Positions 33,913 through 42,643 of a stretch of DNA of 64,000 nt are shown piece by piece. Position numbers and translations under genes: made by a program. The notes beneath the pieces were generated by a model, which had not been told where the DNA came from, made no database searches, and saw only the letters and a list, made by a program, of their open reading frames with translations. Source of the stretch: an uncultured Pelagibacteraceae bacterium (GTDB taxonomy: Bacteria > Pseudomonadota > Alphaproteobacteria > Pelagibacterales > Pelagibacteraceae); NCBI GenBank assembly GCA_902559395.1, contig CACEHR010000001.1:248001-312000 (forward strand), given 5' to 3'. Each line of letters begins with the position of its first letter. Position 1 is the stretch's first letter.

Positions 33913-34860
33913 ATGCCTAACCACATGTCAAACGAGCAAATAAGCATAAATAACCTGTCAAAAGTGTACGACAATGGTTTTGAGGCATTAAAAAAAATAA
34001 ACCTAAATATTAAAAAGGGTGAAATTTTTGCAATGCTAGGACCAAATGGTGCAGGAAAAACTACGCTTATAAGTATTATCTGCGGGATAGTAAGACCATC
34101 TTCTGGGAAAGTTACAGTAGATGAATTTGATATTATTGATGATTATAGAGAAACAAGATCTAGAATTGGGTTAGTACCTCAAGAGTTAACTTTAGAGCAA
34201 TTTGAAACTGTATTTAATAACGTTTCATATTCTAGAGGTTTGTACGGGAAAAAACCTGACCCTAAACATATTGAGAAAGTTTTAAAAGATCTAAGTCTAT
34301 GGGATAAAAAAGATTTAAGGCTTAGACAATTATCTGGGGGAATGAAAAGAAGAGTTTTGATTGCAAAAGCATTATCTCATGAACCAACCATTTTATTTTT
34401 AGATGAACCAACTGCTGGTGTTGATGTTGAGTTAAGACAGGATATGTGGAAAGTTGTTGAGAGTTTAAGAAAAACTGGTGTTACAATAATTTTAACCACA
34501 CATTATATAGAAGAAGCAGAAGCTATTGCAGATAGAGTAGGAGTAATCAATCAGGGAGAAATTATAGTGGTTGATGAAACAAAAGAATTATTAAAGAAAA
34601 TGGGTCACAAGAAACTTACTGTGGACTTACAAGAAGAGGTTAAAGAATTACCGAGTAGTTTAGAAAAATATAATCTTGAAATTGGTAAAGATAAAATGTC
34701 AATTGATTACACCTACAATGTTCAAGCTAAACAAACTGGGATTACAAATTTACTTCAAGATTTAAAAGATGCAGGATTTAAATTAAAAGATTTAAAAACA
34801 GAACAAAGCACATTAGAAAAAATATTTGTCAGCTTAGTAAAGGAAAATAATGAAATTTAA
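33913..34860 (+). CDS. ABC-2 type transporter ATPase (NodI/YadG type)
   Basis: An ATPase of about 315 residues. Walker A is GPNGAGKTT, the signature [15 protein letters not shown], Walker [13 protein letters not shown], and the switch histidine is in [12 protein letters not shown]. The GPNGAGK and AGVD forms and the C-terminal extension are typical of ABC-2 exporters for drugs, polysaccharides or lipids. Start candidates are ATG 33913 and ATG 33925; a TTG at 33901 is less likely. It overlaps the permease gene by 11 bases. Confidence 0.9.
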   Translation: MPNHMSNEQISINNLSKVYDNGFEALKKINLNIKKGEIFAMLGPNGAGKTTLISIICGIVRPSSGKVTVDEFDIIDDYRETRSRIGLVPQELTLEQFETVFNNVSYSRGLYGKKPDPKHIEKVLKDLSLWDKKDLRLRQLSGGMKRRVLIAKALSHEPTILFLDEPTAGVDVELRQDMWKVVESLRKTGVTIILTTHYIEEAEAIADRVGVINQGEIIVVDETKELLKKMGHKKLTVDLQEEVKELPSSLEKYNLEIGKDKMSIDYTYNVQAKQTGITNLLQDLKDAGFKLKDLKTEQSTLEKIFVSLVKENNEI

Positions 34861-35617
34861 TTATTATGCTTTTAAAGCAATTTATCTACATGAGATGGAT
34901 AGATTTAAACGAACATTGATGCAATCATTGTTATCACCAGTTTTATCTACCTCTTTATATTTTATTGTTTTTGGTTCAGTAATTGGAGGTTATGTAGAAA
35001 ATATTGATGGGATAAGCTATGGATCATACATTGTTCCAGGTTTATTGATGCTCACTCTTTTAACCCAATCAATCAGCAACACATCCTTTGGTATATTTTT
35101 TCCCAAATTTAATGGGACGATTTATGAAATCTTGGCAGCTCCTATATCAACTTTAGAAATTGTTCTTGCTTTTGTTGGCGCTGGAGCAACAAAAACTTTA
35201 ATTGTAGGTTTTGTAATTTTTATAACGGCAACATTTTTTGTAGAGGTAGATGTAAAATATCCTTTATTAATGATATTTTTATTAGTTTTAGTTGCTTTTA
35301 CTTTTGCTTTGTTTGGTTTTTTAATCGGATTGATGAGTTCTAACTTTGAGCAAATGTCAATTATACCAACACTAGTTATTACTCCGATGGTATTTTTAGG
35401 TGGAAGTTTATATTCTTTAGATATGCTGCCAGAATTTTGGCAGATGGTTACTTATTTTAATCCAGTAGTTTATTTAATAAATGGATTAAGATTTTCATTT
35501 TATGGAGTATCAGATTTTAATATTTGGGTTAGCATTGTTTCTATGGTTGCTTTTTTATTAGGATGCATCACGATTGTTACTATTTTACTTAAAAAAGGTT
35601 ACAATATTAAATCTTAG
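34850..35617 (+). CDS. ABC-2 type transporter permease
   Basis: A 255-residue integral membrane protein with six helices. The ABC-2 signature region is visible as [14 protein letters not shown] and as the late [19 protein letters not shown] followed by [12 protein letters not shown]. It forms an exporter with the upstream ATPase. The order ATPase then permease matches NodIJ/YadGH systems. The exported compound is unknown. The gene is convergent with the DmdA-like gene (4-base overlap). Confidence 0.9.
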   Translation: MKFNYYAFKAIYLHEMDRFKRTLMQSLLSPVLSTSLYFIVFGSVIGGYVENIDGISYGSYIVPGLLMLTLLTQSISNTSFGIFFPKFNGTIYEILAAPISTLEIVLAFVGAGATKTLIVGFVIFITATFFVEVDVKYPLLMIFLLVLVAFTFALFGFLIGLMSSNFEQMSIIPTLVITPMVFLGGSLYSLDMLPEFWQMVTYFNPVVYLINGLRFSFYGVSDFNIWVSIVSMVAFLLGCITIVTILLKKGYNIKS

Positions 35618-36753
35618 CTACTAGCTATTTTCTTTTTAGGATCATAAAAAGGTTTTTCTACAACAGTAGCAGAATATTTTCCTTCATGAGTTTGAACATC
35701 TAATTGATTTCCTAATTCTGAATAATTTATTTCTATCATTGCAAGTGCAATATTCTTTTTTAATCTAGGTGAATACACAGCTGAGGTTACTTTGCCAATT
35801 GTCTTACCATCTTTTTCAATTGGCCAAAAAGTTGTGTTGGGTCCTGATAAAGGATCACAATCAATTATAAGACCAACTTGTTTTCTTTTAATTCCTTCTT
35901 GCTTTATTTTTTTTAGCGCTTCTTTACCTATAAAATTTATATCAGTATCTAAATTAACCAATCGATCAAATCCTAATTCAAATGGATTTGTATGTATATC
36001 TGCATCAGCGTGATAAGAAAGCATTCCACCTTCAATTCTTCTAATAGAAGACGTATGACCAGGCTGAATACCATGTTCTTTGCCAGCTTCCATTATTTTT
36101 TCATATAATTCATTTCCTTTTGAACCATCCCTTAAATATATTTCGTATCCAAGTTCACTTGACCAACCTGTTCTTGAAACAATTAATGGAATTCCATCAA
36201 GTTGATATTCTCTAAGCCAATAATATTTAAGATCTCTGATATCTTCACCAAATAGTTTGACCATTATTTCTTGTGAGGTAGGGCCTTGTAACTGCAGAGG
36301 GGATACATCTGGTTCAGATATTTTAACATCTAAACCTGAGTTAACCGCAACACCTTGTGCCCATAACAAAACATCACTATCTGCCAAGGATAACCAAAAA
36401 TGATTTTCTGCTAATCTTAATAAAACTGGATCGTTTAAAATGCCACCATCATTGTTTACGATTAATACATATTTACATTGTCCAACTGATAACTTTGAAA
36501 GATCTCTAGGTGTTAATAGTTGAATAAATTTATAAGCATCAGAACCAGTTATTTCCACCTGTCTTTCAACCGCAACATCACATAAGATTGATTTTTCAAT
36601 AAGGTTCCAAAAGTTTTGTTCAGGGCTTCCAAAATCTCTTGGAATATACATATGATTATAAACAGAAAAACCTGTAGCTCCCCATTTAACAGTAGAGTCG
36701 AAATATGGAGACTTTCTTATTTGTGTTCCAAAACCAAAGTTTTTATTAGACAT
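35614..36753 (-). CDS. dmdA: DmdA-like dimethylsulfoniopropionate demethylase (GcvT family)
   Basis: A 379-residue protein of the GcvT fold, which transfers one-carbon groups to tetrahydrofolate. It looks like the DmdA branch rather than true GcvT. The active-site loop reads NDGGILNDPVL, where GcvT has a second aspartate, and the later loop reads RTGWSSELGYEIYL, where GcvT has a GYTGE motif. The early segment CDVAVERQVEITG and PRDLSKLSVGQCKYV also match that branch. DmdA removes a methyl group from DMSP, giving methylmercaptopropionate. The gene is downstream of aceA on the same strand, with a terminator between. Other DmdA-related demethylases (for example for glycine betaine relatives) cannot be excluded. 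Confidence 0.68.
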   Translation of the reverse strand: MSNKNFGFGTQIRKSPYFDSTVKWGATGFSVYNHMYIPRDFGSPEQNFWNLIEKSILCDVAVERQVEITGSDAYKFIQLLTPRDLSKLSVGQCKYVLIVNNDGGILNDPVLLRLAENHFWLSLADSDVLLWAQGVAVNSGLDVKISEPDVSPLQLQGPTSQEIMVKLFGEDIRDLKYYWLREYQLDGIPLIVSRTGWSSELGYEIYLRDGSKGNELYEKIMEAGKEHGIQPGHTSSIRRIEGGMLSYHADADIHTNPFELGFDRLVNLDTDINFIGKEALKKIKQEGIKRKQVGLIIDCDPLSGPNTTFWPIEKDGKTIGKVTSAVYSPRLKKNIALAMIEINYSELGNQLDVQTHEGKYSATVVEKPFYDPKKKIASS

Positions 36754-36789
36754 TTGTGACCCTTAACAGTCTTGGTATGAATTACAAAC

Positions 36790-36818
36790 AAAAAAAATAG
36801 CCCTGTTAAGGGCTACTA
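36790..36818 (-). terminator. Intrinsic terminator after isocitrate lyase
   Basis: Read on the minus strand, a 7-base stem (TAGCCCT and AGGGCTA) with a 4-base loop is followed by a run of eight T. It lies about 30 bases after the aceA stop and before the DmdA-like start, so the two genes are probably separate transcripts or linked by read-through. Confidence 0.85.
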
Positions 36819-36844
36819 AAAAAATGGAGAGGGAAGTTATTTTT

Positions 36845-38119
36845 TTAAAACTGTTCTGACTCTGTAGATCCAGCCATTGCTGTAGTTGAACTTTGACCGC
36901 TACTGATAGTATTTGATACTGCATCAAAATAAGATGTACCAACTTCTCTTTGGTGTTTAACGCTAGTATAACCATCTTTTTCTCGAGCAAATTCTTGTTG
37001 TTGAATTCTAGAGTATGCAGCCATACCTTCTTTTCTGTATTTTTCAGCAAGTTCAAAGATTGCAATATTTTGAGTATGAAAACCAGCAAGAGTAATAAAT
37101 TGAAATTTATAACCCATTTTTGCAATTTCTTGTTGGAATGAAGCAATTTCATCATCGCTTAGATGTTTTTTCCAATTAAAAGAAGGTGAACAATTATAAG
37201 CTAAAAGTTTTCCAGGAAATTTTTCATGTATTGCATCAGCAAACTTTTTAGCTTCTGCTAAATTAGGCGTTGCTGTTTCACACCAAATTAAATCAGCATA
37301 AGGTGCATAAGCTAAACCTCTAGAGATAGCCTGTTCAATTCCGTCTTTTACATAATGAAAACCTTCAGGAGATCTTTCACCTGTTAAAAATGGTTTATCA
37401 TTTTCATCAAAATCATTCGTAATTAGTTTTGCAGCATTCGCATCAGTTCTTGCTAAAATAATTAATGGAACTTCTGCAATATCAGCAGCTAATCTTGCAG
37501 CTTTTAGATTTTTTACCATTGTTCCTGTTGGCACCAAAACTTTACCACCCATATGACCACATTTTTTTTCACTAGCTAGTTGGTCCTCAAAGTGCACACC
37601 TGCAGCACCTGCTCTTATAAATTTTTTAGTTAACTCGAACACATTTAATGGACCGCCAAATCCAGCTTCACCATCAGCAATAATAGGCAACATGTAATCT
37701 GTTCTGTCTTCTTTTTTCATATCACCGTCTTGCATTTCCATATGTTGAATTTGATCAGCTCTTATTAAAGAGTTGTTCATAGACTCAACTAATTTTGGTG
37801 CACTGTCATAGGGATATAGAGATTGATCTGGGTACATTTCACCAGCTGTATTAGCATCAGCAGCAACTTGCCACCCGCTTAAATAAATTGCTTTTAAACC
37901 AGCTTTTGCATGTTGTACCGCTTGATTACCTGATAAAGAGCCAAGTGTGTTCACGTATGGCTCAGAATTTAATAATTTCCAAAGTTTTTGAGATTGGTTT
38001 TTACACAAAGAATATTCAATTTTGATTGAGCCTCTTAATCTTTCAACTTCCTCATCAGTATAGTCTCTCTTTATTCCAGCAAATCTTTTTAAGTCGTATG
38101 AGATATTTTCTGCACTCAT
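36845..38119 (-). CDS. aceA: Isocitrate lyase
   Basis: A 424-residue enzyme of the glyoxylate shunt that splits isocitrate into succinate and glyoxylate. The catalytic loop is [14 protein letters not shown], with the KKCGH motif and nucleophilic cysteine. [11 protein letters not shown] and [11 protein letters not shown] hold the metal site, and [14 protein letters not shown] binds substrate. It allows growth on acetate and other C2 units. Upstream on the same strand is a 53-codon gene, and beyond it the divergent ScfR/RamB-type regulator, a family known to control glyoxylate and acetate genes. It has a good ribosome-binding site (AAAGGAAA). Confidence 0.97.
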   Translation of the reverse strand: MSAENISYDLKRFAGIKRDYTDEEVERLRGSIKIEYSLCKNQSQKLWKLLNSEPYVNTLGSLSGNQAVQHAKAGLKAIYLSGWQVAADANTAGEMYPDQSLYPYDSAPKLVESMNNSLIRADQIQHMEMQDGDMKKEDRTDYMLPIIADGEAGFGGPLNVFELTKKFIRAGAAGVHFEDQLASEKKCGHMGGKVLVPTGTMVKNLKAARLAADIAEVPLIILARTDANAAKLITNDFDENDKPFLTGERSPEGFHYVKDGIEQAISRGLAYAPYADLIWCETATPNLAEAKKFADAIHEKFPGKLLAYNCSPSFNWKKHLSDDEIASFQQEIAKMGYKFQFITLAGFHTQNIAIFELAEKYRKEGMAAYSRIQQQEFAREKDGYTSVKHQREVGTSYFDAVSNTISSGQSSTTAMAGSTESEQF

Positions 38120-38170
38120 TTTTTAGTTTCCTTTGTGTTTTAATTTAGAAAATTGAATAAGAAGAATGAA

Positions 38171-38332
38171 CTAGTTGCTATCGTCTAAGGCTTTCATTAG
38201 TTCACTCATCCCACTTGAACCCCAATCACAATGATCATCTCTCATATAGATTCCTCTACTATTATGCTGATCTAAGTCCTCTTTTTTGATGATTTGAGCT
38301 TCATTTTCCGTGTTTTTTAAATTTTTATCCAT
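38171..38332 (-). CDS. 53-residue small protein upstream of isocitrate lyase
   Basis: A small open frame that encodes MDKNLKNTENEAQ..., containing QHNSRGIYMRDDHCDWGSS and ending with MKALDDSN. It is hydrophilic, with one cysteine, and no signal or membrane segment. It lies 51 bases upstream of aceA on the same strand and 112 bases from the divergent regulator start, so it is most likely the first gene of the aceA transcript. I do not recognise the family. The coherent start, composition and position support a real gene, possibly a small regulator or ligand of isocitrate lyase. Confidence 0.6.
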   Translation of the reverse strand: MDKNLKNTENEAQIIKKEDLDQHNSRGIYMRDDHCDWGSSGMSELMKALDDSN

Positions 38333-38345
38333 GTAAATTATATAT

Positions 38346-38436
38346 TTTACAGAATTTACAAAATCTATAAAAAACGTTAAAAAGCTTTGTAAATAGGGAA
38401 AAAATATTGTAAAAATAAATTTACAAAATTTACAAA
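38346..38436. promoter_or_regulatory. Repeated TTTACA elements: putative ScfR/RamB operators
   Basis: In the 112-base gap between the divergent small gene and scfR, two pairs of direct repeats with 9-base period occur: TTTACAGAATTTACAAAA at 38346-38363 and TTTACAAAATTTACAAA at 38420-38436. An inverted copy, TTTGTAAAT, is at 38386-38393. They resemble the A/T-rich, TTTGCAAA-like boxes bound by RamB. They would let the regulator act on its own gene and on aceA. This is inferred from pattern and position. Confidence 0.55.
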
Positions 38437-38444
38437 TAGTAAAT

Positions 38445-39878
38445 ATGAGTCAAATAGATTTAAAAATAGGGCCTAAAATCAAGTCTTTTAGAAGACAACT
38501 TGGTCTTCAAGCAAATAAATTAGCAGAAGATTTAAACATTTCTCCAAGTTATTTAAATCTTATTGAAAGTGGAAAAAGAAAAATTGATGGCGATCTACTA
38601 TTAAACTTATGTGAAAGATTAAATATTCAGTTATCAGATCTTACTTCAAAAACAGATATTAATCTTCAAAATACTATTTCCGAAATTTTAGATGATAGTT
38701 TATTTGAAGATTTAGATATTTTAGGACCTGAAGTAAAAGATTTAGTTAGCACCAATCCAAAAATTGGAAAAGCAATTGTAAGACTTGGAGATATTTTAAA
38801 AAAAAAAGATCACGAACTAATAAATAAGATAGAAAAAATATCTGGTAAAATTGTTGATAATAGAAAAAATTCTTTTCCAGGAGAAGTTATTTCAGACTTT
38901 TTACAAGAAAATAAAAATTACTTTCCTGAGTTAGAAGAATTTGCAAATAAAGTATTTGATAAAATTCAAAAAAATAATCGAACAAGATACATAGCTTTAT
39001 GTGAATATTTATATTCAGAATATTCAATTACTGTAAAAGATGTTATTCCTGACGAAAGTAAACCATTTTCAAAAATTTATAATAAAAATAAAAAAGAGTT
39101 ATTACTTAGTGATTACAGTTCACTAGAAACAAAAAAATTACACGCAGCCGCACAAATTGCGCAAGAAGGCGCTAATAAAGAAATTGATGACTATCTTTTT
39201 AAATTTAGTTTTCCATCTGAGGAGTCAAAAAAGTTAACTAAAGTTGCTTTGCTAAATTATTGTGGAGCGGCGATTTTAATGCCTTATAAATTATTTCATT
39301 CTGAATGTAAAAAACTTAAATATGATTTAGAGCTACTTCAAAATACTTTTGCAACATCTTTTGAACAAGTCGCTCATAGAGTAACTTGTCTTCAAGACCC
39401 TAAACTTCCTGGAATTCCTTTTCATTTTTTAAGAGTTGACATGGCAGGGAATATTTCTAAAAGATTTTCTTTATCAGGTATAGATATTCCAAGATATGGT
39501 GGTGCTTGTCCACGATGGAATGTTTATTCTGCTTTTACTAGACCAGGAGTGATTCAAGCAGCTGTAAGTAAAATGAATAATGGTGAAAAATACGTTTGTA
39601 TTGCAAGAACTGTTGAAAAAGGTATTGGAAGATTTGGTCAAGCCAAAAGCGTTTTATCTATAGGACTTGGTTGTGACGCTAAGTACGCAAAAGATTTTGT
39701 ATATACTGAAAACATGAATATAAATGATAAATCTACTGAAATACCAATTGGAGTTTCTTGTAGAACCTGTGACAGATTAGATTGTTCACAAAGAGCATTC
39801 CCCCCATTACATAAAAAATTTGATGTCGATTTGAATACAAGAGGTGTTTCAGTTTATGTCAGTGATGACAAAGCTTAA
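38445..39878 (+). CDS. ScfR/RamB-type XRE regulator with DUF2083 domain
   Basis: A 477-residue transcription factor. The N-terminal helix-turn-helix of the XRE class spans about residues 10-65 (IKSFRRQLGLQANKLAED then SPSYLNLIESGKRKI). An IrrE/DUF955-like central part follows (about 210-290). The C-terminal short-chain fatty-acyl sensor domain includes FEQVAHRVTCLQDP and the cysteine motif CRTCDRLDCSQRAFPPL. ScfR and RamB family members control propionate, acetate and glyoxylate genes. Here it is divergent from aceA, the expected target, with repeated boxes between. Confidence 0.9.
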   Translation: MSQIDLKIGPKIKSFRRQLGLQANKLAEDLNISPSYLNLIESGKRKIDGDLLLNLCERLNIQLSDLTSKTDINLQNTISEILDDSLFEDLDILGPEVKDLVSTNPKIGKAIVRLGDILKKKDHELINKIEKISGKIVDNRKNSFPGEVISDFLQENKNYFPELEEFANKVFDKIQKNNRTRYIALCEYLYSEYSITVKDVIPDESKPFSKIYNKNKKELLLSDYSSLETKKLHAAAQIAQEGANKEIDDYLFKFSFPSEESKKLTKVALLNYCGAAILMPYKLFHSECKKLKYDLELLQNTFATSFEQVAHRVTCLQDPKLPGIPFHFLRVDMAGNISKRFSLSGIDIPRYGGACPRWNVYSAFTRPGVIQAAVSKMNNGEKYVCIARTVEKGIGRFGQAKSVLSIGLGCDAKYAKDFVYTENMNINDKSTEIPIGVSCRTCDRLDCSQRAFPPLHKKFDVDLNTRGVSVYVSDDKA

Positions 39879-39880
39879 TT

Positions 39881-40045
39881 ATGATTAAATATATACTGCC
39901 AGCTATAATTATTTTTTTAATAGTATTATTCTGGGAAAAAATTACTGAGTTCGTAGAAAAAAAATTCAATATTAAGCTTAATTATATTGTCGTTAGTTCT
40001 ATTATTGCTGCAATAGCAGTTATTCTTTTACTCCTAAATTACTAG
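39881..40045 (+). CDS. 54-residue small membrane protein
   Basis: A short frame starting 2 bases after the regulator stop. It encodes two hydrophobic helices (LPAIIIFLIVLFW and VVSSIIAAIAVILLLL) joined by a charged stretch (EKITEFVEKKF). It is followed by a GNAT gene after 5 bases. I do not recognise it. The tight spacing and the clear two-helix layout support a real gene. Confidence 0.6.
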   Translation: MIKYILPAIIIFLIVLFWEKITEFVEKKFNIKLNYIVVSSIIAAIAVILLLLNY

Positions 40046-40050
40046 GATTT

Positions 40051-40320
40051 ATGAACAATCTGGAAGTTTCTAATTTTAAAATTGAGGAAACTGAGGGAGT
40101 TTTAACCTTTAAAAATGAAAATACAACAATAGGCTTTGTTAGATTTAATGAGAAAGGTGAGGTAGAGTATATATTTGTTAATCCAATTTTTAGAAAACAA
40201 GGGTTAGCAACTAAATTATTACAATTAGTAAAACAAAAAACTGGAAAAGAAATAGTACTTCAAGAACCAATCAGCCCTCTAGGATCGAAATTATTAAACT
40301 CATTAAATAAATGGAAATAA
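40051..40320 (+). CDS. Small GNAT-fold acetyltransferase
   Basis: An 89-residue protein with the core of a GNAT acyltransferase. Its beta-strand GEVEYIFVNPIFRKQGLATKLL contains the acetyl-CoA pyrophosphate motif (RKQGLA) and a following helix. It is shorter than most GNATs and lacks the C-terminal strand pair, like the YjdJ-type minimal members. The ATG of the next gene overlaps its stop region by 10 bases. The substrate is unknown. Confidence 0.75.
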   Translation: MNNLEVSNFKIEETEGVLTFKNENTTIGFVRFNEKGEVEYIFVNPIFRKQGLATKLLQLVKQKTGKEIVLQEPISPLGSKLLNSLNKWK

Positions 40321-41057
40321 ACTTAATATTTTTTTTTACAGTTGTTCCAGCCATAATTTTATACGGAATTGCAAAATCAGGCCTAGGTGGATCCATGACT
40401 TTAATTTCTGTTCCTTTAATGACAATAGTGATGCCTCTAAATCAAGCTTTAGGAATTATTTTACCAATTTTAATATTTTCAGATTTCATTGCTGTTTATA
40501 AATATAGAAAAGAATTTGATTTAGGAACTTTAAAACTAATGGTTCCATTTGCAGCTATCGGTATAATTATTGGATCTTTAACTTTTTCATATTTTTCAGA
40601 AGATTTATTAAAATTTATAATTGGAGTAATGGGCTTCTTATTTGCAGGTCATTATTTCTTTTTTAAAAAAGACAAAGAAAAACAATCTAAGAAAAATTTT
40701 TTAAAAGGTGGAGCTTGTTCTGTAGTAGCTGGTTTTACAAGTTTTTGTGTGCACGCAGGAGGAACTCCTACCAGTCTTTATTTACTTCCACTTAGAATGA
40801 AAAAAGAAATCTATGTTGGAACAAGAATATTTTTTTTCACTTTTGTAAATTTAATTAAACTTCCTTTGTATATTAATTTGTCTATGACAAATTTAGAATC
40901 TTTTAAACAGTCAGCAATATTATTTCCAGTTGCTTTATTAGGAATATTGATTGGATATAAATTGCTTAAAATTATTGAAGAAAAATTATTTTATAATTTT
41001 ATATATGCTCTAATTTTCGTAACCAGTTCAAAGCTTTTATATGATTATCTAATATGA
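40311..41057 (+). CDS. TauE/SafE-family membrane permease
   Basis: A 248-residue membrane protein with about eight helices, of the TauE/SafE (DUF81) family, which includes sulfite, sulfoacetate and other organic-anion exporters. The two internal repeats are visible from GIAKSGLGGSMTLISVPLM and GACSVVAGFTSFCVHAGG. Its start overlaps the end of the GNAT gene by 10 bases. In an organism taking up organosulfur compounds a sulfur-anion export role is possible, but context does not prove it. Confidence 0.85.
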   Translation: MEINLIFFFTVVPAIILYGIAKSGLGGSMTLISVPLMTIVMPLNQALGIILPILIFSDFIAVYKYRKEFDLGTLKLMVPFAAIGIIIGSLTFSYFSEDLLKFIIGVMGFLFAGHYFFFKKDKEKQSKKNFLKGGACSVVAGFTSFCVHAGGTPTSLYLLPLRMKKEIYVGTRIFFFTFVNLIKLPLYINLSMTNLESFKQSAILFPVALLGILIGYKLLKIIEEKLFYNFIYALIFVTSSKLLYDYLI

Positions 41058-41106
41058 TTTTTTAACACATACTAAATTTTAAATAAATGTTTAAATTATT
41101 TAAATC

Positions 41107-41661
41107 ATGAAAAAAAAATTTAATCCAAGAATTAAAGCTAGATTAAGAAAAAATAGACAAGTCTTAAGTAAAAATATCGATAACTTTTTTGGTTGGGTTA
41201 AAGGTGCAAAACTTGTTGAGCTAAAAGAATGTAATACAGATGAAGATCCTGTAAGACCTGAGTTAGATAATAAGTTTAGAACGGGATACGGAAGAAAAAT
41301 TTTTGGAGTTCAATATAAAGGAGAAATTCATGCTGTAATGTGTTTTGCTTATACAAATGCAATTCCAAAAAGTGTTGAAGAGTTAGAAAAACTTAGTACT
41401 GACGCATTTCTACAAACTGCTATGAGAGATCAATCGGGTGGTCAAATAGCAATTGCTTACACCGTATGGTCTAAAAAAAAGGGTGGAGGCAAATTAATAG
41501 TAAAAGAAGTATTTAAAAAAATTAAAAAATCTAATCATTTAAATAGATTGGTAACTCTTTCACCTCTAACAGAAATGGCAACTAATTTTCATGAGAGAAA
41601 TGGAGCTAAATTAATTCAAATTAATGAAACTACACAAAATTTTGAATATAAAGTTATGTAA
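41107..41661 (+). CDS. Hypothetical protein with GNAT-like C-terminus
   Basis: A 184-residue basic protein. The second half (IAIAYTVWSKKKGGGKLIV, then TLSPLTEMATNFHERNGAKLIQ) resembles a GNAT fold, with a G-rich loop that could bind CoA and the typical end strand. The first 40 residues are very basic. I cannot name a subfamily. It lies 3 bases before the SOUL-family gene. An acyltransferase role is possible but weakly supported. Confidence 0.5.
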   Translation: MKKKFNPRIKARLRKNRQVLSKNIDNFFGWVKGAKLVELKECNTDEDPVRPELDNKFRTGYGRKIFGVQYKGEIHAVMCFAYTNAIPKSVEELEKLSTDAFLQTAMRDQSGGQIAIAYTVWSKKKGGGKLIVKEVFKKIKKSNHLNRLVTLSPLTEMATNFHERNGAKLIQINETTQNFEYKVM

Positions 41662-41663
41662 CA

Positions 41664-42230
41664 ATGAAAATTATTAAACTTTATCTTATAGTATTTTGTA
41701 CTTTATTTATTTTACCTTATTCTGCAGTTATGGCTTACGAAGAAGCAAATTATGAAGTTGTCTCTAAAAATGAAGTTTATGAGATTAGAAAATATTCTGA
41801 TCGTTTAGCGGTTGAAACAATGACATCTGGAATAGATAGTAATTTTAGAAAATTATTTAATTACATTTCAGGCAGAAACGATACTCAAGAAAAAATTAAA
41901 ATGACAACTCCAGTTACCCAAGTTGAGAAAAATGGAAATATGAGTATGCAATTTTATTTACCATCTAAATTTAACTCAGAAAATGTACCAAATCCAAGCA
42001 GGAAAGATGTTAAAATAGTTAATATTGAAGGAGGATACTACGCAGTACTGAGGTATTCTGGACGAGCATCAGATGGAAATTTTATTAAACATAAAGAAAT
42101 TTTAGAAAAAGAGTTACAAAAAAATAATATATCAATCATAAGCCTACCTATTAGAGCAACCTATGATAGCCCATTTACCCTTCCAATGAATAGAAGAAAC
42201 GAGGCTATGTTTAAAGTGGAATTAAATTGA
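41664..42230 (+). CDS. SOUL haem-binding family protein, secreted
   Basis: A 188-residue protein with a signal peptide (residues 1-24, ending VMAYEEA). The SOUL/HBP domain follows: YEVVSKNEVYEIRKY at the start, KIKMTTPVTQVEK in the middle, and the end motif LPIRATYDSPFTLPMNRRNE. SOUL proteins bind haem or tetrapyrroles in eukaryotes, and bacterial members are poorly studied. Its stop codon overlaps the ATG of the carbonic-anhydrase-like gene. Confidence 0.88.
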   Translation: MKIIKLYLIVFCTLFILPYSAVMAYEEANYEVVSKNEVYEIRKYSDRLAVETMTSGIDSNFRKLFNYISGRNDTQEKIKMTTPVTQVEKNGNMSMQFYLPSKFNSENVPNPSRKDVKIVNIEGGYYAVLRYSGRASDGNFIKHKEILEKELQKNNISIISLPIRATYDSPFTLPMNRRNEAMFKVELN

Positions 42231-42643
42231 TGAAATCAAAATTTAAAGCAATGGTGTTATCTTGCATGGATCCAAGATTTCAACATTTAGCTCATAATCA
42301 CTTAAAGAAAAAAAAATTAACAGGAAAATATAGTGCGTTTACAATTGCAGGTGCAGCTATTGGTGTTACACATGATAAATTTAAAAAATGGCATAAAACG
42401 TTTTATGATAATTTAGGAACTTCTATTAAATTACATAAAATAGAAAAATTAATTGTCATTAATCATAAAGATTGTGGTGCTGCTAAAATTGCTAATGGAA
42501 ATAAAGAATTAAGCCCGGTAAATGAAAAAAAAATTCACAAAGAGTCTTTCTCAAAAATTAAAAAACAAATAAAAAAAAGATTTCCAAAATTAAAAGTAGA
42601 ATTAAATCTAATTTCTTTAGATAGTAAAATTACTAAATTCTAA
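42230..42643 (+). CDS. Short beta-carbonic-anhydrase-like protein
   Basis: A 137-residue protein. It keeps the beta-carbonic anhydrase zinc site: cysteine in LSCMDPRF with the Asp-Arg pair, and His/Cys in INHKDCGAAK. It is about two-thirds the normal length, with a short C-terminus. The ATG at 42230 overlaps the SOUL stop (TGATG), so the pair is translationally coupled. CO2 hydration is the family reaction, but some short members have other uses. It is convergent with the FtsX-like permease gene. Confidence 0.75.
   Translation: MKSKFKAMVLSCMDPRFQHLAHNHLKKKKLTGKYSAFTIAGAAIGVTHDKFKKWHKTFYDNLGTSIKLHKIEKLIVINHKDCGAAKIANGNKELSPVNEKKIHKESFSKIKKQIKKRFPKLKVELNLISLDSKITKF

Noticed and set aside
36754..36844. 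Glycine riboswitch near the DmdA-like gene
   Set aside because: No paired aptamer pattern; only an intrinsic terminator is present.
36763..37155. A 130-codon minus-strand frame
   Set aside because: It overlaps the 3' end of aceA in another frame and is leucine-rich without motifs; a shadow of the real gene.
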